A stretch of 64,000 nt of DNA from Paraburkholderia lacunae (GCF_003353175.1 NZ_QHKS01000001.1:186001-250000), one strand, 5' to 3'; counted from the stretch's first letter, positions 19,357 to 27,464 are shown. A program made the numbers and translations. The notes: generated from the letters alone by a model not told the origin.

Positions 19357-19502
19357 GATTAAGACTCCTTATTTACATTCAAACAATACATCCATTTTTG
19401 CTGTCACCAACTACTTAGACGGGGTGAACTTCAGATAAAATCCGCGCTTCTATGGCTCAACCCGCATTTCGGGAAAGTCGCCGCTGGGTTTGCTCTGCCC
19501 AA

Positions 19503-20057
19503 TCAATTGCGCAGCTTTCCGCAGCGCTTCGCTGTCCCGAAGCACGAGCCGTCGCAGCTGTCGCAGTAGTGCCGATCAGCGAAATCTTCGACACGCCACG
19601 AGCGCATTTCGAGCGCGGCGCGTGCGGAAGCGGCGGCCCGCGCGGCTTCGAGTCGTTCGCGGAAGTAGGAGATATTCGGCAAGAGATCGGTCAGCGGCCC
19701 GCGCATTGCCCGCGTAAGCACGCCCTCGCGATATGCGTTCGCCCAGCACTCAAGCGCCGATAGCGCTTCGATGATGGCAATCAGCTCGGCGCGCATCCGG
19801 CGCACATCGTCTGGTGAGAGGTACGGCCCCCAGGGCAGATAAAGTCCGCCGTCTGGATCGTAGAGTGCGCCGACACAACCGGCCGGAATGCTAGCCGGAT
19901 CGTACGCGGCATCGGCAGTTTTGGACTTTGCGACAGCGACAGTTGCGACACCTGCGACAGTTAGTCCTCTTTGACCTTCACCTGTCGCAACTGTCGCAGG
20001 TGTCGCAGTCGCAAGCTGCTTTTTTCTCTTGGCGTAGACAAGATCGGAAAGGCTCAT
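19503..20057 (-). CDS. Hypothetical protein with C-terminal Cys cluster, coupled to DUF3987 gene
   Basis: A 184-residue protein that starts MSLSDLVYAKRKK at 20057, where GGAGG lies just upstream and the ATG overlaps the DUF3987 stop (ATGA). The middle contains DPASIPAGCVGALYDPDGGLYLPWGPYLSPDDVRRMRAELI and the end HYCDSCDGSCFGTAKRC, a Cys/His set that may bind zinc. A longer upstream frame is only the shadow of the previous gene. Position points to a replication or regulation role. Confidence 0.8.
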   Translation of the reverse strand: MSLSDLVYAKRKKQLATATPATVATGEGQRGLTVAGVATVAVAKSKTADAAYDPASIPAGCVGALYDPDGGLYLPWGPYLSPDDVRRMRAELIAIIEALSALECWANAYREGVLTRAMRGPLTDLLPNISYFRERLEAARAAASARAALEMRSWRVEDFADRHYCDSCDGSCFGTAKRCGKLRN

Positions 20058-21649
20058 TTTGCACCTCCATCCAGCAGAGCAGGGTTGACGTGAATTACGA
20101 TTTGCTTTCCGGCGTGAGCCACGCGAACCCGGTCCAAATCCGTCAGTGCCTTGAGCGCAGCGGCCAGATGATCGCCGTTGCGCAAGGGTCCACCATTTTG
20201 AGCATCGCGCCTGCTTATCGCGTCGGTTCGCTGAGTGCCGCAACGCTTGATCAGCCAGGCGTCAAGCTTCGCCGCGTCCATCACATCGTCAGGTACGGCA
20301 AGCTCTGAGAAAAACCGTTTCGATTCGCTCAGGTACCACGCAACGATGCTCGATGCACTCTCTAAAGCGTCCAGGCCAATCGGCCCGGTTGCGCCGCTGA
20401 ACACATGGAACAGCGCCGCCAGCCGCGCCGCGTTGTCTGCCGACTTGCTAGCTACGTCCCGCACGTCGTGAAGGTCGCCGCCGTCAAGCAATTGGACTTC
20501 CACGGCATCATGGAACGCTATCCATGCGACCTTCGCATCCGGCGAAAGCGTGAGCATTTGCGGTTGCAAATGGCCGTCATCGTCCATCGGAACCGGCGTG
20601 CGCAGAATCTCCCCGATCCGCTGATTGAACATCGCCATATGCGGCCATTGCTCAGGCGCTTCCTTGAACAGCCGGGTGCCTTGTGTCGATTGCGGCCATG
20701 CCATCAGGAATCGCGCCATAAAGCCCGTACCGCGCGCAAGCGTCCCGGTCTTTTTGAAGAAGCTTCGAAACGTCGCCTCCTGGACCTGTAGCGCGACGGT
20801 CAGTCGTGCACCGTGTACGGCGTACGAATCAGAGGTGCGGCGGTCAATCGTCAACGTGTTGCCGTCCCACAATTGATTCAGCATCGCCAGGTTGCGCATG
20901 ACGCTATCCGGGCCCATTCCATGCGAACCGAACACGATTCCGGCCTCGGCCGATACGACGCCCCCCGAAGGCCACTGCTTCGCCAGCGAAAACGCGAGCG
21001 CCTCGGGCGTCACGTCCGCGTAGATAAGGCGCGGAACGCGTGGCGGCTCCGGCTTGTCGTTCTCAATGTCGCGCAAGTCTGCTTCCAGCGTTACCGTCGA
21101 TTTGCGAGATTTCGCCTCCTGTTTGATCTTCTCCTTGATCCCGCCCACCTTGGCTTCCCATGCCTGGATATCGGCCTTGAAGTTTTTCAGGACCGGCGTG
21201 AACAGCTCCTGTTGCTCGGATTGGTATTCGCGGACTGCTGCGGTAAAGAATGCATCAGAAGTTGACTTGCGCTCGCCAGACTCCGCGATGGTCAGCATGA
21301 ACAGCGATGCCGGACCAGCCAGGCGTCCAGCACGTTCAACGTCAACGAGTGCCTGAATCGACAGACTGAGTGCCGCGATTGCCGACGATGCGACCATCGG
21401 CAAAGGGGCTTGCACGAACCCGCATACCTCCTCCACGGCGGCGCGGATGCACAGCGGCAACGCTTCGACCGGGTATTCAAGCGGCTCGATGCTGACGGTC
21501 AGCGGTTGCGGCGTGGGCCATTCTTCGTTTGCGTCACCCCCACGATTCAAGAACGCGTCCCGTGCCGCATTAATCTCGATACGCTCCTTCGCAGCGTCGT
21601 TGATGGCGGCGAGGCGCGCGCATTGGTCTTCGGAGATGTAGTCGTTCAC
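20054..21649 (-). CDS. DUF3987 family protein, phage/satellite replication region
   Basis: A 531-residue protein starting at a GTG (21649) that has GGAGGG six bases upstream and overlaps the previous stop (GTGA). Features typical of DUF3987 are the segment LPMVASSAIAALSLSIQ, the P-loop-like LTIAESGERKST, and VVSAEAGIVFGSHGM. These proteins sit in prophages, ICEs and satellites and are thought to be helicase/primase-like replication factors; the function is not firmly proven. It is the centre of a run of coupled genes from the AlpA regulator to the Cys-cluster protein. Confidence 0.88.
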   Translation of the reverse strand: MNDYISEDQCARLAAINDAAKERIEINAARDAFLNRGGDANEEWPTPQPLTVSIEPLEYPVEALPLCIRAAVEEVCGFVQAPLPMVASSAIAALSLSIQALVDVERAGRLAGPASLFMLTIAESGERKSTSDAFFTAAVREYQSEQQELFTPVLKNFKADIQAWEAKVGGIKEKIKQEAKSRKSTVTLEADLRDIENDKPEPPRVPRLIYADVTPEALAFSLAKQWPSGGVVSAEAGIVFGSHGMGPDSVMRNLAMLNQLWDGNTLTIDRRTSDSYAVHGARLTVALQVQEATFRSFFKKTGTLARGTGFMARFLMAWPQSTQGTRLFKEAPEQWPHMAMFNQRIGEILRTPVPMDDDGHLQPQMLTLSPDAKVAWIAFHDAVEVQLLDGGDLHDVRDVASKSADNAARLAALFHVFSGATGPIGLDALESASSIVAWYLSESKRFFSELAVPDDVMDAAKLDAWLIKRCGTQRTDAISRRDAQNGGPLRNGDHLAAALKALTDLDRVRVAHAGKQIVIHVNPALLDGGAK

Positions 21650-21828
21650 AGCTTTCCCTCCTGGGCTTGGCGGGTCATCCACTGAATGGCGCTAGCGACA
21701 ACGTGTTGAGTAACCCAGTCGCTGTGCTCGCGCCAGTTGTCGGGACCGTGTATAGCTCGGCACCGGGCGAGTTCGCGTTCGATCAGAGTTTCGACTCGCG
21801 ATTTCAGGACTTGCGAGGCGCTCGTCAT
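21646..21828 (-). CDS. Small hypothetical protein, coupled
   Basis: A 60-residue protein (MTSASQVLKSRVETLIERE...), helical and charged. Its ATG overlaps the stop of a 19-codon frame upstream (TAATG) and its own stop overlaps the GTG start of the DUF3987 gene (GTGA). That tight coupling is the main evidence that it is translated. No family recognised. Confidence 0.7.
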   Translation of the reverse strand: MTSASQVLKSRVETLIERELARCRAIHGPDNWREHSDWVTQHVVASAIQWMTRQAQEGKL

Positions 21829-21887
21829 TAGCACGCAAATTGTTCGAACGCATCGGCGAGTTCGAGATGGCTGTACAGCGCGCTCAC
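21828..21887 (-). CDS. 19-residue coupled mini-ORF
   Basis: GTG AGC GCG CTG TAC... to TAA encodes 19 residues (VSALYSHLELADAFEQFAC). The GTG overlaps the AlpA-like stop (GTGA) and its stop overlaps the next ATG (TAATG). Such exact joins at both ends are unlikely by chance and suggest either a real micropeptide or a translational relay. Confidence 0.4.
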   Translation of the reverse strand: MSALYSHLELADAFEQFAC

Positions 21888-22096
21888 ACTGACTCCGCGC
21901 GGTAGCCAGCCGGATCAGCCAGAAACGCATCAATGTCGCCAGCACGCCAGCCGACAGCGCGCGGGCCGAGCTGGACGGCCGGTGGAAAGGTCTTGTTGCG
22001 AATGCGAGCGTAGATGGTGGAGCGCGAAAGGCCCGTAGCAGATTGGACCTGCTTGCGGCGCAGGATGGTAAGCGCGGTTTTGATTTGTTCGGACAT
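21884..22096 (-). CDS. AlpA-family winged-helix regulator/excisionase-like
   Basis: A 70-residue protein with the MerR-like winged helix of AlpA and phage excisionases: LRRKQVQSATGLSRSTIYARI (about 12-32) is the helix-turn-helix and FPPAVQLGPRAVGWRAGDIDAFLAD the wing plus end helix. In P4-like elements AlpA raises integrase expression or assists excision. It heads the coupled minus-strand block, so it may also control replication genes. Confidence 0.9.
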   Translation of the reverse strand: MSEQIKTALTILRRKQVQSATGLSRSTIYARIRNKTFPPAVQLGPRAVGWRAGDIDAFLADPAGYRAESV

Positions 22097-22216
22097 GTTT
22101 CACCTGAAATGGATGGTCCCGGAAGGTTCCGGAACATGACTCATTACAGGTGATTCGGACGGCCCGAAACAGTCGGTGGATTTCGGAAAACCCGCCCCCC
22201 GATTCTGGCGTAAAGG

Positions 22217-22296
22217 ATGGGCGGATTCGCGCGGCAATGGGTGGGCGGATTACCTGAAACGCAATACCACCAAGGCGTGGAAAGGGAGGGTGGATT
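22217..22296. repeat. Iteron-like repeats in the control region
   Basis: Three copies of a G-rich unit ending GGGYGGATT at 22217-22227, 22241-22251 and 22286-22296. They lie upstream of alpA, between it and the next minus-strand gene, which is where a regulator, replication initiator or excisionase would bind. Confidence 0.5.
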
Positions 22297-22981
22297 ATTC
22301 GCCGGGGGTCCTGGGTGCGCCGCCCGTCCGTTGCCAGTTCGCCACCTTGGCAGCTTCCTCAATTCCGGTTTCATTCAGTTTCCCTTCATCGTCCGTCAGG
22401 CCCAAAAACTCCGCCGCGTGTTCGCGCAGCCATTTCATCAGGGCCTGTCTCGGATGTTTACCGCCGGGGTCGGTAACAGCCTGCCACGCACGCACAGCCG
22501 CAGCCAGTTTGGGCGCATAACGCGGGTGGCTTGCGTCCAGATAGTCAGGTGCATCAACGGCATCAGGGAAAAAGAATTCGGATTTCACGCCTCGCAACAC
22601 GAGCCAGCTTCTCAGGTCTTCAACATCGACGACCGTCGCCGACGGATCCACGTTTCCTACCGGCTGCCACCGGATCTCTGATTCCCACTCCCCATCTAGA
22701 GCGACGTGCTTGCACTCCCCAAGGTATCGCTTCTCGGCCTTGAGCGTCCCCCGCTCGACCGCGAGCACAAGCGCCTGCAGCGCCGCGTCGAAGTTTTGCG
22801 GCGTTTCCTCCTCAAGACCATCAGAGGCCGAGTTATCTCGACGCCGGAGATGCCAGCGATTGACGCCGGAATCGTCCGGGGCGACGAGGCGGCTTGGTTT
22901 TTCACCACATATCAGCGCCGCAGCCCACGTCAACGACAACGTATCCGCAAGCCTGCAGAAATCCAGCTCGTTCATTTGCAT
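22295..22981 (-). CDS. Hypothetical island protein next to integrase
   Basis: A protein of 228 residues from the ATG at 22981 (AAGGG upstream); a TTG at 23005 or ATG at 22975 are alternatives. The C-terminal half (RYAPKLAAAVRAWQAVTD, LMKWLREHAAEFLGL, GIEEAAKVANWQ) has the look of a conserved C-terminal module of island proteins that accompany P4-type integrases; I recognise the pattern but no function. The N-terminal half (LSLTWAAALICG, NFDAALQALVLAVE) is helical. It is convergently neither overlapped nor coupled. Confidence 0.75.
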   Translation of the reverse strand: MQMNELDFCRLADTLSLTWAAALICGEKPSRLVAPDDSGVNRWHLRRRDNSASDGLEEETPQNFDAALQALVLAVERGTLKAEKRYLGECKHVALDGEWESEIRWQPVGNVDPSATVVDVEDLRSWLVLRGVKSEFFFPDAVDAPDYLDASHPRYAPKLAAAVRAWQAVTDPGGKHPRQALMKWLREHAAEFLGLTDDEGKLNETGIEEAAKVANWQRTGGAPRTPGE

Positions 22982-23082
22982 CCGTGCACCCTTACGCAAA
23001 GGCAATCGATAAATGAAGGGCCACGCCAGCGGGTGATGGAACCCGTTTTCGATTGGCCGATCTGGGCGCTGCCCATAAAGGG

Positions 23083-24330
23083 TCAGGCCGTTTTCGTCTT
23101 GATGTTCACCACGTTGCCAGCCGCCGAGATAGCGGCGTGCCGGTCGATTTCATCAGCCAAGTATTGAAGCGCGCGCCGCCGCTCGGCTTCAAGCTCGTGA
23201 TGATGATAGCTCGCCGCCGTCTGACTACGCTCAGTGTGGGCCAGCAGCAGTTCAACCACGTCCCGGCTGAATCCGTGTTCGCGCAGCAGCGTTGCGGCGG
23301 TGCCTCGGGTGCCATGCGGGGAAAACTCAGGTACGCCGAAGTCCAGTCGCTTGAACAAGTGATTGAGCGTCGCATCAGCCATCGGCACGTTAGCGCGGAA
23401 AGCGGACGGGAACACGTATTCCAGATCGCCGGTCAATGCGCGCTGCACCTCCAGCACCTCCAGCGCTTGCGTGGAAAGGTACACACGATGCGGGCGGCGC
23501 GACTTCATGCGCTCGGGCGGAATGTCCCATTGCGCTTTATCAGTGTCAATCTCCGACCACTTCGCGCGCAGCACTTCGACCTTGCGAGACATGCTGTACA
23601 TCAGCAGCTTGACCGCCGCCGTGGTGGACGGGTGCGCACCCTGCTTCCCTACTGCCCGCCAGAAGGCTCCAAGCTCCGATTCGCTCAGATGCCGGTGATG
23701 TTCGGCCTTCGGTACCGCAATCACGCCACGCAGCGCTAATGCTGGGTTCGTTTCGACCAACAGCTTCTGGATCGCGTAGTTGTACACCTGCTGAATGAGA
23801 ACCCGCACGTTTTCCGCGGTGTTCGGCGTGCCGCGCCGCTTCTCGATGATTGCCAGCACATGGGCTGGCTTCACATCCACCAGCGCCTTGCTGCCAATAT
23901 CAGGCCAAACGAACCGCTCAAGGAGAGAGCGCATTTGCGCACGGTAGCCCTCCGACTTGCTGCCCAGACGCTCATCCAGCCACGTGAGGGAGAACCCCTT
24001 GAACTGACGGTCGTCAGCCCCCTGCGATGCCCGCAACTTGCGCTCGGCATCGTCCGCCTGCTTGTGTGCCGCCGGGTCGCTGCCCTGCTCCACCATGGCC
24101 CGGTACTCGGCGTGCCGGTCGCGCGCATCCGCCACCGAGATTTCGGGATAGCTGCCAATCAGTACCGAACGGCGCTTTCCCGCGAACACGTATTGGAATC
24201 GCCATGCCTTCGACCCGCCCGGATGAACCAGCACGAACAGCCCGCCGCCGTCCGTCAGCTTGTACGGCTGCGCTTTCGGCTTCGCGTTGTTAATCCGGGT
24301 GGGTGTCAGCGTGTAGTTGAAGTGGCGCAT
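23083..24330 (-). CDS. P4-type tyrosine integrase
   Basis: A 415-residue site-specific recombinase. The N-terminal DUF4102 arm-binding domain (YKLTDGGGLFVLVHPGGSK, FAGKRRSVLIGSYPEISVADAR) is followed by a SAM-like core-binding domain and the catalytic domain with Arg249, His339-x-x-Arg342 (HGTR), His365 (LAHTE) and nucleophile Tyr375 (ASYHHHE). Length is usual for this class, which integrates satellites and pathogenicity islands. It is transcribed away from icd with its start 180 bp from the icd stop, the normal place for the integrase of an element targeting that gene. Repeated GTACTCAC-like sites lie in front of it. Confidence 0.96.
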   Translation of the reverse strand: MRHFNYTLTPTRINNAKPKAQPYKLTDGGGLFVLVHPGGSKAWRFQYVFAGKRRSVLIGSYPEISVADARDRHAEYRAMVEQGSDPAAHKQADDAERKLRASQGADDRQFKGFSLTWLDERLGSKSEGYRAQMRSLLERFVWPDIGSKALVDVKPAHVLAIIEKRRGTPNTAENVRVLIQQVYNYAIQKLLVETNPALALRGVIAVPKAEHHRHLSESELGAFWRAVGKQGAHPSTTAAVKLLMYSMSRKVEVLRAKWSEIDTDKAQWDIPPERMKSRRPHRVYLSTQALEVLEVQRALTGDLEYVFPSAFRANVPMADATLNHLFKRLDFGVPEFSPHGTRGTAATLLREHGFSRDVVELLLAHTERSQTAASYHHHELEAERRRALQYLADEIDRHAAISAAGNVVNIKTKTA

Positions 24331-24345
24331 ATGTCGATCCTCAGA

Positions 24346-24420
24346 AGTGAGTATCTTGAGTATCGGGACGCCCCAAAAATACTCGGCTCCGTACTCACTT
24401 TGTGCCGGATAGCACTCACT
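24346..24420. repeat. GTACTCAC-type sites, right end of island
   Basis: GTACTCAC at 24391-24398, its inverted form AGTGAGTA at 24346-24353 and the variant GCACTCACT at 24412-24420. They match the pair at 8101-8120 and sit between the integrase start and icd; arm-type sites and/or an integrase operator are plausible. Confidence 0.5.
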
Positions 24421-24438
24421 CTCCCAGGAACACTAGAG

Positions 24439-24454
24439 ACAAAAAACCCCGGCC
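24439..24454. repeat. 16-bp direct repeat, right copy (candidate attachment site A)
   Basis: Identical to 7958-7973. It forms the left arm of the hairpin downstream of icd. Confidence 0.5.
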
Positions 24455-24479
24455 ACACACAGTGTACACCGGGGTTTTT
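24441..24479. terminator. Bidirectional terminator downstream of icd
   Basis: Eleven-base arms AAAAACCCCGG and CCGGGGTTTTT with A and T tracts on both sides. It stops icd transcripts (minus strand). Confidence 0.85.
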
Positions 24480-24509
24480 GGGACTTCTCCGGAACACTCC
24501 GGAACAATT

Positions 24510-25766
24510 TTACATATTTTCGATCATCACCTGCCCGAAGCCCGAGCAGGACACTTGCGTCGCGCCTTCCATCAGTCGCGCGAAGTCATACGTGACCCGC
24601 TTTTGCAGAATCGACTTTTCCATCGACTTGATGATCAGGTCCGCGGCTTCGATCCAGCCCAGGTGGCGCAGCATCATTTCCGCCGAGAGAATTTCCGACC
24701 CCGGATTCACGTAGTCTTTGCCCGCGTACTTCGGCGCGGTGCCGTGCGTGGCTTCGAACATCGCGACCGAATCCGACATGTTCGCGCCCGGCGCGATGCC
24801 GATGCCGCCGACTTGCGCCGCCAGCGCATCTGAAACGTAGTCGCCGTTCAGGTTGAGCGTGGCGATCACGTCATATTCAGCCGGACGCAACAGGATCTGC
24901 TGCAGGAACGCGTCAGCGATCACGTCCTTGATGACGATGTCGCTGCCCGACTTCGGATTCTTGAACTTCATCCACGGGCCGCCGTCGACGAGTTCCGCGC
25001 CGAATTCCTTTTGCGCCAGCGCATAGCCGTAGTCGCGGAATGCGCCTTCCGTGAACTTCATGATGTTGCCCTTGTGCACCAGCGTGACCGAACGGCGATC
25101 GTTGTCGATCGCGTACTGGATCGCCTTGCGCACCAGACGCTCCGTGCCCTCGCGCGACACCGGCTTGATGCCGATGCCGGACGTTTCCGGGAAACGGATC
25201 TTCTTCACACCCATTTCTTCCTGCAGGAACTTGATGATCTTCCTGGCCTGTTCCGATTCAGCCGGCCACTCGATGCCGGCGTAAATGTCTTCCGAGTTCT
25301 CGCGGAAGATCACCATGTTGGTCTTTTCCGGCTCGCGCACCGGCGAAGGCACGCCCTTGAAATACTGCACCGGGCGCAAACAGACATACAGGTCCAACTC
25401 CTGCCGCAGCGCAACGTTCAGCGAACGGATGCCGCCACCCACCGGCGTGGTGAGCGGACCTTTGATCGACACGACGTATTCCTTCAGCACCCGCAGCGAC
25501 TCTTCCGGCAACCACACGTCCGGGCCATACACCTTGGTTGCCTTTTCGCCGGCGTAGATTTCCATCCAGTGGATTTTCTTCTTGCCTGCATACGCTTTTT
25601 CAACTGCCGCATCCACCACCTTGAGCATCACCGGGGTGATGTCGGCACCCGTGCCGTCGCCTTCGATAAACGGGATGATCGGCTGGTCGGAAACGTTGAG
25701 CGAGAAATCCGCGTTGACAGTGATCTTGTCACCGCCGGTAGGAACCTTGATGTGCTGATACGGCAT
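24510..25766 (-). CDS. icd: NADP-dependent isocitrate dehydrogenase
   Basis: A 418-residue homodimeric TCA-cycle enzyme converting isocitrate to 2-oxoglutarate and CO2 with NADP. Visible are PFIEGDGTG (N-terminus), the substrate Ser in [12 protein letters not shown], and [18 protein letters not shown] with the metal-binding Asp pair. The start at 25766 (MPYQHIK) is chosen over the in-frame upstream ATG because GGAG lies before it and the extension is unlike the family. The last codons (IENM) abut the island; depending on the true attachment site they may come from the element. The gene is intact and its terminator is supplied downstream. Confidence 0.97.
   Translation of the reverse strand: MPYQHIKVPTGGDKITVNADFSLNVSDQPIIPFIEGDGTGADITPVMLKVVDAAVEKAYAGKKKIHWMEIYAGEKATKVYGPDVWLPEESLRVLKEYVVSIKGPLTTPVGGGIRSLNVALRQELDLYVCLRPVQYFKGVPSPVREPEKTNMVIFRENSEDIYAGIEWPAESEQARKIIKFLQEEMGVKKIRFPETSGIGIKPVSREGTERLVRKAIQYAIDNDRRSVTLVHKGNIMKFTEGAFRDYGYALAQKEFGAELVDGGPWMKFKNPKSGSDIVIKDVIADAFLQQILLRPAEYDVIATLNLNGDYVSDALAAQVGGIGIAPGANMSDSVAMFEATHGTAPKYAGKDYVNPGSEILSAEMMLRHLGWIEAADLIIKSMEKSILQKRVTYDFARLMEGATQVSCSGFGQVMIENM
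24520..24527. repeat. 8-bp direct repeat, right copy (candidate attachment site B, in icd)
   Basis: TCGATCAT covering the codons for Met-Ile-Glu near the icd C-terminus; matches 8031-8038. Confidence 0.45.
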
Positions 25767-26098
25767 GATCGGACTCCAGTGATGGCTGTGCTGAAAGCTG
25801 ATGGGAGACTGCGAAACCGGGCGCTCCTCGCTACGCGCAATGCCGGCCACCCGCGAGCGGCCAGGCCGCTATTCTAGCCCACGCCGGCGCTGGAACGGGC
25901 CGGCCGCGGGTCGGGGTTTTCCTACATTGAAAGCGCAAACTGGAGCCGCCTGAATTCTTATATCTTATATAAGATAAAAGACTAGCCGGTACGTATTATG
26001 CGTTAACATCCCGCCATTTACTATTGAACCGGGACCGCTCGAGGCTGTGACCGTGCGTCCCCGCCCTGCCGGCGCCCCGCGTCTTTCATCAATCCCGT
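25767..26098. other. Divergent promoter region of icd and rluE-type gene
   Basis: A 332-bp divergent intergenic region carrying the promoters of both genes. The only clear structure is a 14-bp palindrome at 25962-25975. Confidence 0.6.
25962..25975. promoter_or_regulatory. Perfect 14-bp palindrome, candidate operator
   Basis: ATCTTATATAAGAT is its own reverse complement and sits in an AT-rich island 196 bp upstream of icd and 124 bp upstream of the rluE-type gene. Symmetric AT-rich sites of this size are typical for GntR- or TetR-type dimers. The regulator is unknown. Confidence 0.5.
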
Positions 26099-26668
26099 AT
26101 GCGCCTTCTCGCTTTGAACAAACCGTTCGGCACCATCTGTCAATTTTCGCCGCACGAAACACGCGCGTCGCTGGCCGACTGGGTCAAGGTGCCTGGCGTC
26201 TATCCGGCAGGCCGGCTCGACTCCGACAGTGAAGGATTGCTGCTGCTCACCGACGACGGCGCGCTGCAGGCACGCATCGCCGAGCCGCGCCACAAACTGG
26301 TCAAACGTTATTGGGCGCAAGTGGAAGGCGCGGTCGACCAGGCCACTTTGAAGAGGCTCGCGCGCGGCGTCGATCTCGGCGACTACGTGACGCGGCCATG
26401 CCGCGCGGAATACGTCGAGCCGGGCGGGACACTCTGGACCCGCACGCCGCCAATCCGCTATCGCGCCGCGATTCCGACCACGTGGATCGAGTTGTCGATC
26501 ACTGAAGGCAAGAACCGTCAGGTGCGCCGCATGACCGCGGCGGTGGGTTTTCCGACACTGCGGCTGGTGCGCGTCGGCGTTGGCGCGCTCGATATTTTTT
26601 CGCTCGGGCTACAACCGGGAGAGAGTGTCGAATTGCCGCTGAAGGCGCCGTGGGACGGCATCGTTTGA
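26099..26668 (+). CDS. rluE: 23S rRNA pseudouridine synthase, RluE-type
   Basis: A 189-residue RsuA/RluE-family enzyme lacking the N-terminal S4 domain, as RluE does. The catalytic Asp41 is in AGRLDSDSEGLLLLT (37-51), and the later GKNRQVRRM motif belongs to the RNA-binding catalytic core. In E. coli RluE modifies U2457 of 23S rRNA. Length and motif order agree. It is divergent from icd. Confidence 0.88.
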   Translation: MRLLALNKPFGTICQFSPHETRASLADWVKVPGVYPAGRLDSDSEGLLLLTDDGALQARIAEPRHKLVKRYWAQVEGAVDQATLKRLARGVDLGDYVTRPCRAEYVEPGGTLWTRTPPIRYRAAIPTTWIELSITEGKNRQVRRMTAAVGFPTLRLVRVGVGALDIFSLGLQPGESVELPLKAPWDGIV

Positions 26669-27110
26669 ACCACATTGCATCCGCATCTGCTGCCTCCTCG
26701 CGCCTGTTCGCATTCGCATCGAAAGAGCTAACTCGTTGTATCAGCAAACAAAAACCCGCGTGAAACTCCTGTGAAACACGCGTGAAACAATTACGGCCAC
26801 GAGTACTGCACGGCGATCCATTCCGTTTGCGCGTCGCCCAATAAATATTCGCGAAAATTTACGTCAACCGGTGCGCGAGCTCACGCGTTATTCGACCCAG
26901 ATGCCGCCCGAAGCTATCCGGCATTCAGCCTTAAGGGCCTTGGTACAAGCCGCTCTCGCGGCAGGTGCGGGGAGTCTGAGCGCTACAGCAGACGCGTCGA
27001 AAATTTGTTCGATGCGCCTGTCAACCGAAAGGTGGATGGCACGTTTACCGACATGACTCTACATATAACCGGGTCATTTGGTTAATCAACTAAAGCTGAG
27101 GATTTACAAA
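26669..27110. other. Region upstream of the acid-shock-like gene
   Basis: 442 bp with no gene supported. It contains three GTGAAAC repeats at 26760-26788 and an AT-rich tract with a TATAAC-type -10 near 27064, 41 bp upstream of the next start. Confidence 0.5.
26760..26788. promoter_or_regulatory. Three GTGAAAC repeats at 11-bp spacing
   Basis: GTGAAAC at 26760-26766, 26771-26777 and 26782-26788. An 11-bp period places them on one face of the helix, as for tandem binding of OmpR/PhoB-type response regulators. The regulated gene is probably the acid-shock-like gene about 320 bp downstream. Confidence 0.5.
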
Positions 27111-27317
27111 ATGAACAAACTGATCGCCGCTCTGGTCGCTGGCCTCTTCGCAACGGCAGCATTCGCACAAGCTTCGGCACCGGCAGCAGCTTCGGCAGCT
27201 CCGATGGCAGCTCCGGCAGCAGCTGCTTCGTCGGCAAAGAAGACCACGAAGCACGCTCACAAGAAGTCGCACAAGAAGGCAGCAGCTGCAGCTGCAGCTT
27301 CGGGCGCTTCGGAGTAA
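27111..27317 (+). CDS. Small secreted Ala/Lys/His-rich protein (acid-shock-like)
   Basis: A 68-residue protein with a Sec signal (MNKLIAALVAGLFATAAFAQ, cleavage after FA-Q) and a mature part of Ala-rich blocks plus the basic run KKTTKHAHKKSHKK. Composition resembles Asr-type acid-shock proteins of enteric bacteria, but no sequence homology can be shown from such low complexity. The start at 27111 follows GAGGA; the in-frame codons before it have no ribosome site. A terminator follows. Confidence 0.75.
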   Translation: MNKLIAALVAGLFATAAFAQASAPAAASAAPMAAPAAAASSAKKTTKHAHKKSHKKAAAAAAASGASE

Positions 27318-27372
27318 GTTTGTTGTAAAGACGCAGTCAAGAACTAGCTTCATTGCCGTTCTTACGGCGTTG

Positions 27373-27415
27373 AAAGGCAGATCGCCGCAAGGCTGTCTGC
27401 CTTTTTGTTTTTTTG
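27373..27415 (+). terminator. Terminator after acid-shock-like gene
   Basis: Arms AAAGGCAGA (27373-27381) and TCTGCCTTT (27396-27404) followed by a long T-rich tract. Confidence 0.85.
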
Positions 27416-27464
27416 ACGCGCTCGCGTAACATTCGCGGGTTAATTTCCAGCAAGGAGTCACGCC

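Larger units (their letters stand above)
7958..24527. mobile_element. Integrated phage-like/satellite island at the 3' end of icd
   Basis: About 16.5 kb lie between icd and the copper module and differ from the flanks. A P4-type tyrosine integrase sits directly beside the icd 3' end, and an AlpA-like regulator, a DUF3987 replication protein, an HNH endonuclease and an S49 protease homologue mark phage ancestry. Short direct repeats bracket the segment (7958/24439 and 8031/24520). The interior contains AT-rich genes (12.8-13.9 kb) unlike the host codon use. Tail, portal, capsid and large terminase genes were not found, so this is a satellite, a defence island or a decayed prophage. Exact ends depend on which repeat is the true core. 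Confidence 0.85.

Noticed and set aside
7958..24527. CRISPR array
   Set aside because: The tandem repeats seen (7-bp, 15-bp, short iterons) have no unique spacers of regular length and no cas genes are present.
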